DNA from: JABDIP01 sp965250245
GTDB lineage: Bacteria; Pseudomonadota; Alphaproteobacteria; DSM-16000; Inquilinaceae
Length of the DNA: 64,000 nt
Direction: 5' to 3'
NCBI GenBank assembly: GCA_965250245.1
Contig: OZ252296.1
Location: 4,960,001-5,024,000, forward strand
The notes beneath the pieces were generated by a model. That model did not search any database and was not told the DNA's origin. It saw only the letters and a program-made list of their open reading frames with translations. Below are positions 1 to 7,693 of this stretch, piece by piece (the stretch's first letter is position 1; each line of letters opens with the position of its first letter). Both the position numbers and the translations under genes were made by a program.

Positions 1-1292
1 ACGTCACCCTGGGCCAGCGGGTGGTCGGCATCGGCCACCGGCGTGGTCTTGTCGGCGGCAGCACCCGCCGCGCCGAAGGTGGTGGTGAGCTCCTTCTTGA
101 AGGCGGCGGCGGCGGTCGACAGCGACACCTTGTCCTGGGGCCGCTTCGGACCGGCCAGAGAAGGCTCCACATCGGCCAGGTCGAGCTCGAGCGTGTCGGT
201 GAAGACCGGCTCCACCGACGAGTCGCGCCACATGCCCTGCTCCTTGGCATAGGCCTCCACCAGCTTGACCCGATGGTCGTCTCGTCCGGTGAAGGCGAGG
301 TAGCGCAGCACCTCCTGGTCGATCGGGAAGAAGCCGCAGGTGGCGCCGTATTCCGGCGCCATGTTGGAGATCGTCGCCCGGTCGGCCAGGGTGAGCTGGT
401 CGAGGCCCGGCCCGTAGAACTCCACGAACTTGCCGACAACGCCGCGGGCCCGCAGCATCTGGGTCACGGTCAGGACGAGATCGGTGGCGGTCGCGCCCTC
501 CTTCAGCCCGCCGGACAGGCGGAAGCCGATCACCTCGGGGATCAGCATGGAGATCGGCTGGCCCAGCATGGCCGCCTCGGCCTCGATGCCGCCCACGCCC
601 CAGCCCAGCACCGCCAGGCCGTTGACCATGGTGGTGTGGCTGTCGGTGCCGACCAGCGTGTCGGGATAGGCGACCATGCGGCCGCCCTCGCTCTTGTCGG
701 CCTCCGTCCAGACGGTCTGGGACAGGTATTCCAGGTTCACCTGGTGGCAGATGCCGGTGCCCGGCGGCACGACGCGGAAATTGTCGAACGCGGTCTGGCC
801 CCAGCGCAGGAACTCATAGCGCTCCTGGTTGCGCTCGAACTCCCGCTCCACATTGGTCTCGAAGGCCATGGCGGTGCCGAACTCGTCGACCATCACCGAG
901 TGGTCGATCACCAGATCGACGGCGGAGAGCGGGTTGATGCGCTGCGGGTCGCCGCCCAGGGTCGCCATCGCCTCGCGCATCGCCGCCAGGTCGGCCACCG
1001 CCGGCACGCCGGTGAAGTCCTGCATCAGCACCCGCGCCGGGCGATAGGCGATCTCGCGGGTCGAGCGCCGCTCCTTCAGCCATTCCGCCACGCCCTTCAC
1101 GTCGTCCTGGGTGACCGAACGGCCATCCTCGTAGCGCAGCAGGTTCTCCAGCAGCACCTTCAGCGAATAGGGCAGGGTGGAGAGGTCGCCAAGGGTCGAT
1201 TCGGCCGCCTTCAGACTGAAGTAGTCGTACTCCTTGCCGTCCACGGTCAGGGTCTTGCGGGTGTTCAGGCTGTCATGTCCGGTGACGGTCAA
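1..1292 (-). CDS. acnA: Aconitate hydratase, N-terminal part (cut by window edge)
   Basis: Interconverts citrate and isocitrate in the TCA cycle in the cytosol. The visible 430 residues read as an AcnA/IRP1-type aconitase: QDFTGVPAVADLAAMR near residue 91, IDHSVMVD near 129, VPPGTGICHQVN, and GTDSHTTMVNGLAVLGWGVG. The cysteines that bind the [4Fe-4S] cluster lie beyond the left edge, so they cannot be checked. I chose a TTG start at 1290-1292 because AGGAGG lies 8 bases before it; the nearby ATG is out of frame. A long open frame on the plus strand over the same bases is a shadow of this gene. Confidence 0.95.
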   Translation of the reverse strand, partial: MTVTGHDSLNTRKTLTVDGKEYDYFSLKAAESTLGDLSTLPYSLKVLLENLLRYEDGRSVTQDDVKGVAEWLKERRSTREIAYRPARVLMQDFTGVPAVADLAAMREAMATLGGDPQRINPLSAVDLVIDHSVMVDEFGTAMAFETNVEREFERNQERYEFLRWGQTAFDNFRVVPPGTGICHQVNLEYLSQTVWTEADKSEGGRMVAYPDTLVGTDSHTTMVNGLAVLGWGVGGIEAEAAMLGQPISMLIPEVIGFRLSGGLKEGATATDLVLTVTQMLRARGVVGKFVEFYGPGLDQLTLADRATISNMAPEYGATCGFFPIDQEVLRYLAFTGRDDHRVKLVEAYAKEQGMWRDSSVEPVFTDTLELDLADVEPSLAGPKRPQDKVSLSTAAAAFKKELTTTFGAAGAAADKTTPVADADHPLAQGD

Positions 1293-1503
1293 GGCTGGGT
1301 CCTCCTGAGGGCGCGCCGGCTCTAGAAACCGGCGAAATCGGCATGCCGCGGAACGGGCGGGAAATTCGCCCTTCATGTAGTGGGTTTTGCCGCCCGGATC
1401 AAATGGCGGGAGCCGCCGGCCACGACCGCTCACGCTAAGATGACGGGGGTCGGTCGGCGGATACGCGCGCAGGCAGGCCCGCGGCGTGCGAACCCGGCGC
1501 CGA

Positions 1504-2043
1504 TCACGCGTAGGCGACTTTGGCGATTTTCCTGAGGAGGCGCAGGGATGCCCGGTTCAGCAGGTACGCCATGTCGCCGTCGTTCACCGGCGGGCCGAAG
1601 CCGAACACCGCGCGCCAGGAAAACGCGGCCGCAAAGCACTCCTTGTATGTGGGGCGCTCCTTGACTGTGAATGTCTTGATCAGCTTGCGGTCGTGCAATC
1701 GGTAGAGCCGGGCCTTCAATTCGATCTTCGGACGCCAGATCAGCGGAATCGTCCAGCCGGGCAGCTCGAAGGTCTCGGCCATGCCCGTATGGTATCCGGG
1801 AATGAAGACGTCGACGCACAGATCGGTCTTGAGCACCGGGTCGGCCGAGGAGGCCGGAGCGAGCGCGAAGATTTCCTCAAGCTCGGCATGGAGGGCGCCC
1901 TCGATCTCACTGCCGGGATCGCCGAGCATGTCCTCCAGCACCCATTTGAGGTCCTCGCGCGGAACAACGGCAAGGGTTCCCAGGAATACCCTGGGCTTCG
2001 CCTTGTCCTTCCGCCAAAAGCGCAATCGCCGCTCCCCCGCCAT
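1504..2043 (-). CDS. Hypothetical protein, 179 residues
   Basis: I do not recognise the family. The protein is soluble-looking, with no signal peptide or membrane span. It opens with a basic stretch (MAGERRLRFWRKDKAKPR), continues with a mixed acidic middle, and ends in a basic helix (LLNRASLRLLRKIAKVAYA). The frame is open further upstream to 2157, but the first 38 residues look like upstream sequence, so I prefer the ATG at 2043; its ribosome site is weak. It is transcribed away from arfB and stands alone. Codon use matches the neighbours, which supports a real gene, but the function is unknown. Confidence 0.6.
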   Translation of the reverse strand: MAGERRLRFWRKDKAKPRVFLGTLAVVPREDLKWVLEDMLGDPGSEIEGALHAELEEIFALAPASSADPVLKTDLCVDVFIPGYHTGMAETFELPGWTIPLIWRPKIELKARLYRLHDRKLIKTFTVKERPTYKECFAAAFSWRAVFGFGPPVNDGDMAYLLNRASLRLLRKIAKVAYA

Positions 2044-2208
2044 GCATCCCGCATGCGCCGTCGAGATATAGGGGCTCAAATCCGCTTCGCCACGAATAGG
2101 GAGGGACGCGTTCCCGACCGGCGGCCGCCGCGCCGCATTTCGGCAACGAACCGTCAAGCGATGACGCCTAAGGTGACGCCCTCAACCGAGCGGCGCATAA
2201 AGACCGGC

Positions 2209-2631
2209 ATGATCCAGATCACCGACCAGATCGCCATCGACCGCGGCGAGATCGAGGAGAGCTTCATCCGCGCCGCCGGGCCGGGCGGGCAGAACGTCAA
2301 CAAGGTCTCCTCCGCGGTGCAGCTTCGCTTCGACCTGCGCGGCTCGCCGTCGCTGCCGGAGGAGGTGCGGGCGCGGGCCGAGCGGCTGGCCGGCCGGAAG
2401 CTCACCAAGGACGGGATCTTGGTGATCACCGCCAACCGCTTCCGCACCCAGGAGCGCAACCGCGACGATGCCGTGGACCGGCTCGTGGAGCTGCTGCGGC
2501 AGGCGGCAAGGCGGCCGACGCCGCGCCGCAAGACCCGGGTCAGCAAGGCGGTGAAGCGGCGGCGGGTCGATGCCAAGACCCGGCGCGGGGCCCTGAAACG
2601 CCTGCGCGGCAACAGGCCGGCGCCCGACTGA
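2209..2631 (+). CDS. arfB: Peptidyl-tRNA hydrolase ArfB (YaeJ/ICT1-like ribosome rescue factor)
   Basis: Releases nascent chains from ribosomes stalled without a stop codon. At 140 residues it has the usual length of ArfB. The catalytic GGQ motif is at residues 26-28 in the context AAGPGGQNVNKVSSAVQLR, and the C-terminal tail is strongly basic (RRKTRVSKAVKRRRVDAKTRR), as needed to enter the empty mRNA channel. The frame is open far upstream, but the family begins at MIQITDQIAI, so the ATG at 2209 is the start. A single gene, divergent from the unknown protein at 1504. Confidence 0.93.
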   Translation: MIQITDQIAIDRGEIEESFIRAAGPGGQNVNKVSSAVQLRFDLRGSPSLPEEVRARAERLAGRKLTKDGILVITANRFRTQERNRDDAVDRLVELLRQAARRPTPRRKTRVSKAVKRRRVDAKTRRGALKRLRGNRPAPD

Positions 2632-2755
2632 CCCTCCAACCCGATCACCGCACTTTGCCGCACCGTGATGGCGCTTTGCCGCCGCAGGGCGTCTAATGGC
2701 GTGCTGGCTCGCCCGGCCGGGCGGGCCCGGAACCGCAACACGACGAGAGGACGCC

Positions 2756-2968
2756 ATGGCTGAGAGTGTCTACAAGGTCATCGAACTGGTCGGAACCAGC
2801 ACCGAGTCCTGGGAGAAGGCCGCCGCGGCCGCCGTCGGGCGGGCCGGCGAGAGCCTGCGCGACCTGCGGGTCGCGGAGGTCTCCGACCTCGACATGGCGA
2901 TCGAGAACGGCCGGGTGAAGACCTACCGCGCCAAGGTCAAGGTGTCGTTCAAGTACGAAGAGGGCTGA
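2756..2968 (+). CDS. Dodecin family flavin-binding protein
   Basis: Dodecins are 70-residue proteins that assemble into hollow dodecamers storing flavins or CoA. This one has exactly the family length (70 residues) and pattern: an N-terminal strand with YKVIELVGTS, a helix SWEKAAAAAVGRAGESLRDL, then two strands ending FKYEEG. GACGAGAGGA lies just before the ATG. It stands alone between arfB and a small membrane protein. The exact ligand cannot be read from the sequence. Confidence 0.93.
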   Translation: MAESVYKVIELVGTSTESWEKAAAAAVGRAGESLRDLRVAEVSDLDMAIENGRVKTYRAKVKVSFKYEEG

Positions 2969-2999
2969 GTGCGGCGCGCCGGCGCACGAAATCGGACGC

Positions 3000-3036
3000 A
3001 CGGCCGGCAATTACCTGCCGGATAATTGCCGGCCGT
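3000..3036. terminator. Perfect 14-bp inverted repeat after the dodecin gene
   Basis: Bases 3000-3013 are perfectly complementary to 3023-3036, with a 9-base loop. It begins about 30 bases after the dodecin stop and ends 50 bases before the next start. There is no T-run, so it is a possible factor-independent stop in either direction, or an mRNA-stabilising hairpin. Confidence 0.5.
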
Positions 3037-3086
3037 CATGCCCGTCGGCACCCTCCCGCCATCGCAACAACGCGGGAGCGTGCACG

Positions 3087-3515
3087 ATGTCCAATCAGGC
3101 AACGGTGACGTGGCTGAAAGCCGCCTCGGCGGTGGTGATCGCCTTCGGGTTGCTGATGGCGCCGGCCTCCATACCGGCGGCCTCCGGGCCGACCGGCCTT
3201 CTGGTCGATCTGGTGTTCTGGCCGGTGAATGGCGCGGAAGGCATTCCGAGCCCCGAGATGCGGTTGCTCTGCGCCATCACCGGCGGGCTGCTGGTCGGAT
3301 GGGGCGCGATGATCTGGCTGGTCGCGACCCGCCTCTATCCGCGCGAGCCCGCCCTGGCGCGCGGGATCATCCTGACCAGTGCCGGCGCCTGGTTCATCGT
3401 CGACAGCGTCGGGTCCGTCGCGGCCGGAGCGCCGTTGAACGCCGCGCTCAATGTCGGCTTCCTGCTGCTCTTCGTGCTGCCCCTGTGGCGGCCGGCGGAG
3501 GCCGCACACGGATGA
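3087..3515 (+). CDS. Small integral membrane protein, unknown function
   Basis: 142 residues with about four hydrophobic spans: near 10-30, 65-85 (GGLLVGWGAMIWLVA), 95-115 and 118-135. The topology and length resemble the four-helix DUF4345-type proteins, but I see no diagnostic motif. The start is supported by GGGAG eight bases upstream. It is convergent with the glutathione transferase at 3562. No function is proposed. Confidence 0.7.
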   Translation: MSNQATVTWLKAASAVVIAFGLLMAPASIPAASGPTGLLVDLVFWPVNGAEGIPSPEMRLLCAITGGLLVGWGAMIWLVATRLYPREPALARGIILTSAGAWFIVDSVGSVAAGAPLNAALNVGFLLLFVLPLWRPAEAAHG

Positions 3516-3561
3516 GCCGATGCTGCGGGCCGCCAATGCGGCGGCCCGCAGCACGGGCGGC

Positions 3562-4197
3562 TCAGGCGGCCAGGCTTTCGGCTTTCTCCGGCCACGGGCT
3601 CTGCCAGGCCGGCAGGGCGTTCAGGGTTGCGTACCAGCGGGCGATCTCCGCATAGCCGTCAAGCGGCACGCCGCCGATGGCGGCCAGCGGGATGACGCTG
3701 CCGATGGAGAATTCCGCAACCGACAGCCGGTTGCCGGCCACAAAGTCCCGACCCTTCAGATGCCCGTCCAGCACGCCGGCGAAGCGGTTCAGGAATTCCG
3801 TCGCCTCCGCGACGGTCTCCGGATTGGTCTCGCCGCGGCCGAGCTTCGGCTTGACGAAATTCTCGAAGAACAGCGTCCCGGCATGGCGGGTGAAGTGGGC
3901 CTGTTCCCAGATCAGCCAGCGCATCACGTCGATCCGGCCGTCATCGTCCGCCGGCCACAGATCGGAACCGGCGGCCTTCGCCAGATGGCAGAGGATGGCG
4001 TTGGATTCCCAGACCACCCGGTCACCATCGACCAGGGTGGGGATCTTGCCGTTCGGATTGATCGCCAGGAGTTCCGGCGATCGCTGCTGGCCGGCGGTCA
4101 GGTCGACCGAGACATAGTCGATGTCCAACCCGAGATGCTTGGCGAGCGCGCAGGTCTTGTGCGCGTTGGAGGATAACTCGCTGTAGTAGAGCCTCAT
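3562..4197 (-). CDS. Glutathione S-transferase family protein (copy 1)
   Basis: Cytosolic GST fold, 211 residues. The N-terminal thioredoxin-like domain carries NPNGKIPTLVDGD (cis-proline loop) and WESNAILCHLA, the glutathione gamma-glutamyl contact; the rest is the all-helical domain with the N-capping motif region LSVAEFSIGSVIPLA. It is a close paralogue of the next gene (same length, same motifs), clearly a tandem duplication. The substrate is unknown; such pairs often act in detoxification. The ATG start is well placed at the N-terminal beta strand (MRLYYSELSSNAHK). Confidence 0.93.
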   Translation of the reverse strand: MRLYYSELSSNAHKTCALAKHLGLDIDYVSVDLTAGQQRSPELLAINPNGKIPTLVDGDRVVWESNAILCHLAKAAGSDLWPADDDGRIDVMRWLIWEQAHFTRHAGTLFFENFVKPKLGRGETNPETVAEATEFLNRFAGVLDGHLKGRDFVAGNRLSVAEFSIGSVIPLAAIGGVPLDGYAEIARWYATLNALPAWQSPWPEKAESLAA

Positions 4198-4355
4198 CGA
4201 TCGTGCCTTTCGTCAGTGTCGGATGGACGGGCCTGCCCCGCCTCCCGACTCCTAGACGCGGGCGCGATGCGAATTCCGACACACGGTTTTCAGGCTTCGA
4301 TCGTGAGGCATGACGGCGGACAGGGACACCGATCTCCGTCGGCCCGGAACGGGCC

Positions 4356-4991
4356 TCAGGCGGCGAGGCTCTCGCTGTTCGCCGGCCAGGGCTCGCGCCA
4401 TGCCGGCAGGGCGTTCAGCTTCTCGTACCAGCGCGCGATCCCGGGATAGCCGTCCAGCGGTTCCTGGGCGTCGGCGGCGAGCGGGATCACGACGCCGACG
4501 GCGAAATCCGCCACCGTAAGGCCCTTGCCGACCAGATAGTCGCGGCTCGAAAGGTGGGTATCCAGCACCGTGGCGAACTGGTGCAGGAAACCGGTCGCCT
4601 CCTTGACCGCATCCTGGTCGGTATCGCCCAGGTTCAGCGCGTTCTTGATGAACGTCTCGAAGAACAGGGTGCCGGCGTGGCGGGTGAAATGGGCCTGCTC
4701 CCAGTTCAGCCACTTGATCACATCGATCTTCTGCTCGTCGTCGGCCGGCCACAAATCCGATCCCGCCTTCTTGGCGAGGTAGCAGAGGATGGCGTTCGAC
4801 TCCCACAGCGTCCGGCCCGCATCGACCATGGTCGGCAGCTTGCCGTTCGGATTGATGGTCAGGAACTCCGGCGTCCGGTGCACGCCCTTGGTCAGATCGA
4901 CCAGCACGTAGTCGACGTCGAGCTCCAGATGCTTGGCCAGCGCGCAGACCTTGCGCGAATTGGAGGAGATCTCGTGGTGGTACAGCTTCAT
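4356..4991 (-). CDS. Glutathione S-transferase family protein (copy 2)
   Basis: Paralogue of the protein at 3562, also 211 residues, starting MKLYHHEISSNSRKVCALAK. It has the NPNGKLPTMVDAG loop, WESNAILCYLAKKAG and the C-terminal helical domain with YLVGKGLTVADFAVG. Gene order on the minus strand puts this copy upstream, with 158 bases between the pair, so each may have its own promoter. Divergence between the copies is moderate and spread over the whole length, so the duplication is not recent. Substrate unknown. Confidence 0.93.
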   Translation of the reverse strand: MKLYHHEISSNSRKVCALAKHLELDVDYVLVDLTKGVHRTPEFLTINPNGKLPTMVDAGRTLWESNAILCYLAKKAGSDLWPADDEQKIDVIKWLNWEQAHFTRHAGTLFFETFIKNALNLGDTDQDAVKEATGFLHQFATVLDTHLSSRDYLVGKGLTVADFAVGVVIPLAADAQEPLDGYPGIARWYEKLNALPAWREPWPANSESLAA

Positions 4992-5108
4992 CTCTCACGC
5001 CTTTCCCAGAAACCCGGCCGCAACCGTCGCATTCCAGTCACTAGACGCAGCGCGACACCGCAACCCGACAGCCGGCCCATACCTGCCATATTGAATTAAG
5101 AATCGCCT

Positions 5109-5819
5109 CTAAGCGTTTGATCTTATTTTTGACCCGTGCACGATCGTCACGCGCAGCAGCAGATAGAGAAACACGGCGTTCAGCAGATGCCAAATGAAAT
5201 GGCTGCCGATCGGCACCGCCGGGCACACGGCCGGGTCGGCGGTCCGCGACGCGTAGGACAGGATGAACACGGCCACCGCGATCGCGAAGGCCCGTCCGCC
5301 GGCCGGCCCGACCTTGCGGAAGAACACCCAGCCGAACATCAGCAGCACGACAATAGAGGGCAGATAGAACGCCCCGCCCCACAGGAGCCCGGCCGGGAGG
5401 AACGCCTCGATGGAGAAGGTCGCCGCGAAGAACACAAGCATGGCGGGGATCGCGGCCCAGAGAGGCCAGCCGATCACCCGGGTCAGCACCATCCACAGAT
5501 AGGTCAGCATGAAGACCAGGATCGGGATCACGTCGAGCCATCCGGCCCAGGCGGTCCCGAAGGTGTGGAAGGCGAAGCTGCCAAGCCCGACAATGGCGAC
5601 GACGACGATCAGCGCCCGGGTAAGCCCCGAAGCCGGATTGTCCGGATGCCTGGATTGCAACCGCCAGGCGGCCCAGGCGGCGACCAGGAACGCCGCGTTG
5701 GTGACCGCGTTGATCGGCTCCGACCAGAAGGCCTCGCTGGTCCGCTCGCAATAGATATCGACCGCGCGGCAGAGCCTCGGATCGATGGCGGCGATGAAAC
5801 CGGGGCAGGCGATGGACAT
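5109..5819 (-). CDS. Ceramidase family (alkaline-ceramidase-like) membrane protein
   Basis: 236 residues with about seven hydrophobic spans. It carries the hallmarks of the PF05875/CREST superfamily of membrane hydrolases: YCERTSEAFWSEPINAVTN near residue 23, GSFAFHTFGTAWAGWLDVIP with the first His and Asp, and SHFIWHLLNA with the two late His that complete a zinc site. The family cleaves amide bonds of ceramide-like lipids or acts as a receptor-like hydrolase; the substrate here is unknown. Starts at the ATG at 5819; upstream lies the retron region. Confidence 0.85.
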   Translation of the reverse strand: MSIACPGFIAAIDPRLCRAVDIYCERTSEAFWSEPINAVTNAAFLVAAWAAWRLQSRHPDNPASGLTRALIVVVAIVGLGSFAFHTFGTAWAGWLDVIPILVFMLTYLWMVLTRVIGWPLWAAIPAMLVFFAATFSIEAFLPAGLLWGGAFYLPSIVVLLMFGWVFFRKVGPAGGRAFAIAVAVFILSYASRTADPAVCPAVPIGSHFIWHLLNAVFLYLLLRVTIVHGSKIRSNA

Positions 5820-5940
5820 CGAACCGACAGTTCCAGATTTCTTCTACCGGCAGAATTTGGCACTCGTTGTCGGCCGAAGCGACCCACTATATGTCGCGCT
5901 CAAATCCGCTCAAACTGCGATTCGCAGCGATCAATATCAT

Positions 5941-5954
5941 TGTAGATGTCTACA
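5941..5954. promoter_or_regulatory. 14-bp palindrome, TGTAGA-N2-TCTACA
   Basis: A palindrome in the AT-rich gap between the ceramidase start and the reverse transcriptase stop. It sits about 122 bases upstream of the ceramidase start and 27 bases past the RT stop. It could be an operator or a weak stem at the end of the retron transcript; there is no T-run. Confidence 0.3.
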
Positions 5955-5980
5955 CAATCATCAGCCCAAAGCGGAAAGAA

Positions 5981-6886
5981 CTATGACTTCGGAAGATCAA
6001 CCGAATCATGATGCAATAATATTTGATTCGCCTGCGCCTCTCGTCCGCGCAGCCTCTGCCTGAGAATTGAACTTTGCTGTTCTGACTGCGAGTTTCGGAT
6101 TTCCTTTTTCAGTTGGTGCCGCCTGAGGTGCTGACGATTTGGCAACAGCAGCAGCCCATCCCTTACAATTACGCCCGTAATCTCTACAGGTCGACCAATC
6201 ACGCTACAGTCTTTGTCTCTTTGGTACCGATGACCAAACCTGTGCAGTACTCTCTTGATGCGCCAGATCATTTCCTCAGGAACCACTTCTCCTGAGATCG
6301 TAACATCATCCGCATATACACTAATCCTGCATTCATGTTCGGCAGCAATCGAGTTAATTTCCTCCCACATGTCTAAGTATGCAAAATAGGCAAGTATTGG
6401 GCTACATGGGCTACCCTGGGGCAAATGACCATTGCGCGTCGTCAACCCGCACATAATGGCAGTGACATCAACTGAACACTCCATGAGTCTGCCAAAAAAC
6501 CATGCAACGCGAGCAGAACGACAGCTTGGGAAAAAATCTTCGAGATCCAATAGTCTAAACGCATTACTTGTTGAATGGTGGGAAGCGTTGTCGACATAGG
6601 ATCGACCAGTCACTGGATAGTACAGATAGTCAGGAACCTCTATCCTCTGGAGCAGATCAGCAATCCTCCTTTGAATTTTCTTAATGTCTTCACGAGGCGC
6701 TTCGATTAATCGTTCTCCACTGCTCTTCTTTTTCTTTTTCCACTCCTTATAGGGATCTACTCCACCTGTGAGTTCCTTTATCTTTCCCGGAGATGTGAAA
6801 AGCAGACTAGCCAATCGACGCTTTGACCGACATTTGAATAATGCACTATCAGTGAGTTGATGACGCCTAACAGGCTTTTTCGACAT
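5981..6886 (-). CDS. Retron-type reverse transcriptase
   Basis: RNA-dependent DNA polymerase that in retrons makes msDNA primed from a branching guanosine of its own RNA. Counting from the ATG at 6886 (301 residues): GRSYVDNASHH at 94-104 contains the retron NAxxH motif; LDLEDFFPS at 113-121 is the first catalytic Asp box; LPQGSPCSP at 155-163; SVYADDVTISG at 189-199 is the catalytic YADD; VEITGVIV near 234-241 corresponds to the retron VTG motif. No fused domain follows. A TTG at 6907 is an alternative start. It overlaps the upstream XRE gene by 20 bases, so the two are probably coupled. Base composition is visibly AT-richer than the surrounding genes, which suggests acquisition. Confidence 0.93.
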   Translation of the reverse strand: MSKKPVRRHQLTDSALFKCRSKRRLASLLFTSPGKIKELTGGVDPYKEWKKKKKSSGERLIEAPREDIKKIQRRIADLLQRIEVPDYLYYPVTGRSYVDNASHHSTSNAFRLLDLEDFFPSCRSARVAWFFGRLMECSVDVTAIMCGLTTRNGHLPQGSPCSPILAYFAYLDMWEEINSIAAEHECRISVYADDVTISGEVVPEEMIWRIKRVLHRFGHRYQRDKDCSVIGRPVEITGVIVRDGLLLLPNRQHLRRHQLKKEIRNSQSEQQSSILRQRLRGREAQANQILLHHDSVDLPKS

Positions 6887-7217
6887 CCCTTTCAGTTCTC
6901 TCCTCAATTATCCTAAGAAAGTTCAACACTTTCTTTGCGATTGCGTTCTTTGCTCGACCCCTTCTAGATTCGACTGGATCATTTGATACCAACTGCTCAG
7001 CAAAAAACAAAATTGACGACACTGGAATATTGAACTCGTCCGAATATCTCTGAATTACGTCAAGCGATGGCGTTCTATTATTGTTTTCGATCTCTGAAAT
7101 ATACGAGACTGACAGATTTAATCGTTCAGCCAGTTCCGCTTGTTTTAGGTCATGAAAGACCCGAATCAACCTAAGAGCTTCTGCTAACACCGGCAATCCC
7201 CTACTTGTTAAAGACAC
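6867..7217 (-). CDS. XRE-family helix-turn-helix protein of the retron
   Basis: 116 residues. A Cro/C1-type HTH spans about residues 12-65 (ALRLIRVFHDLKQAELAERL, then SVSYISEIENNNRTPS). A C-terminal helix-rich tail of about 45 residues (AKNAIAKKVLNFLRIIEERT) could dimerise or bind a partner. It lies between the small membrane gene and the reverse transcriptase, overlapping the latter. An HTH accessory protein is known for one class of retrons (type VI in the scheme I recall). Likely roles, by inference: repressor of the operon, or the protein partner that binds msDNA. Confidence 0.9.
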   Translation of the reverse strand: MSLTSRGLPVLAEALRLIRVFHDLKQAELAERLNLSVSYISEIENNNRTPSLDVIQRYSDEFNIPVSSILFFAEQLVSNDPVESRRGRAKNAIAKKVLNFLRIIEERTERDVEKAC

Positions 7218-7231
7218 ATTGGGTTAGCGAC

Positions 7232-7420
7232 CTAGCCATCAAACCAATTGCGAAGCTCATCAATCAGGCGCCAAAGGCGATAGATCAACAGGCCCACTGC
7301 AATCGACAATCGAAGCAGGCGAGAATTGCGAAGCCAGTTTGGCCATGGTCGATATCTCGACCGCCGCCGCTTCTCGCTCTTCGATCGCCGTCGCTGCTGT
7401 TCAGCATCTTCTGTAGCCAT
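7232..7420 (-). CDS. 62-residue single-span membrane protein in the retron operon (candidate toxin)
   Basis: The N-terminal half is very basic (QQRRRSKSEKRRRSRYR), followed by PWPNWLRNS and one hydrophobic helix (LLRLSIAVGLLIYRLWRLI, about residues 35-53), ending in DELRNWFDG. The start is supported by GAGAGGAG seven bases before the ATG, and the stop lies 14 bases before the XRE start, as expected in an operon. The ATG sits in the loop of a 5-bp hairpin (GTAGC/GCTAC), and the ribosome site directly follows the 3' arm of a long hairpin, so translation may be controlled by RNA structure. Small basic one-span proteins can be membrane-depolarising toxins; that role is inference. It could instead be a chance frame inside the RNA gene. 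Confidence 0.6.
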   Translation of the reverse strand: MATEDAEQQRRRSKSEKRRRSRYRPWPNWLRNSRLLRLSIAVGLLIYRLWRLIDELRNWFDG

Positions 7421-7663
7421 TTGCTACTCCTCTCGTTGGCCCTGCGGACCATTCCGCAGGGGTCATCTCCAACGAGAGCGGGAAGCAGCGACTTCACCCT
7501 AGTGCCAGACGCGATCTGTCATCGATCGCGTCTGCTTCGCCGACGCCCCCGCCCGCGATCACAGGCCGGCGGCGCTCATGGCAAAAGCGGTAGGAGGTTC
7601 TTGAACCTCCCTCGACCTGCATATGCAGGTCTAGAGATGATGACTTATTCCCAACTCTGAACA
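7390..7663 (-). ncRNA. Candidate retron msr-msd RNA region
   Basis: The minus strand here holds four clean hairpins in series: 7614-7631 (7-bp stem), 7593-7610 (8-bp stem, 2-base loop), 7506-7534 (11-bp stem, 7-base loop), and 7430-7478. The last has a 10-bp outer stem and a 9-bp inner stem (7440-7448/7453-7461) with a one-sided 7-base bulge. Two short hairpins followed by a long one is the usual msr then msd order, and the position upstream of the retron genes fits. The flanking a1/a2 pair is not secure: only TGTTCAG at 7657-7663 against CTGAACA at 7398-7404 (7 bp), and a 9-bp pair 7484-7492/7390-7398. Exact ends and the branching G are unresolved. Confidence 0.45.
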
Positions 7664-7693
7664 CCCTTTAGGTGGTCGTCGCCATGCCACAAA

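Noticed and set aside
21..1325. 434-codon open frame on the plus strand over the aconitase gene
   Set aside because: High GC opens antisense frames; the minus strand reads clearly as aconitase and this frame has no family features.
1486..2631. 381-residue protein with ArfB as its C-terminal domain
   Set aside because: The upstream part overlaps the minus-strand gene, lacks family features, and ArfB has its usual length from the ATG at 2209.
7324..7334. 11-bp direct repeat (also at 7246-7256) as an attachment or insertion duplication
   Set aside because: Both copies lie inside the small membrane ORF and do not flank a unit; no transposase is present.
7390..7498. 9-bp pair 7390-7398/7484-7492 as the retron a1/a2 helix
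   Set aside because: It encloses only the last long hairpin and leaves the two short msr-like hairpins outside, so it cannot close a complete msr-msd.
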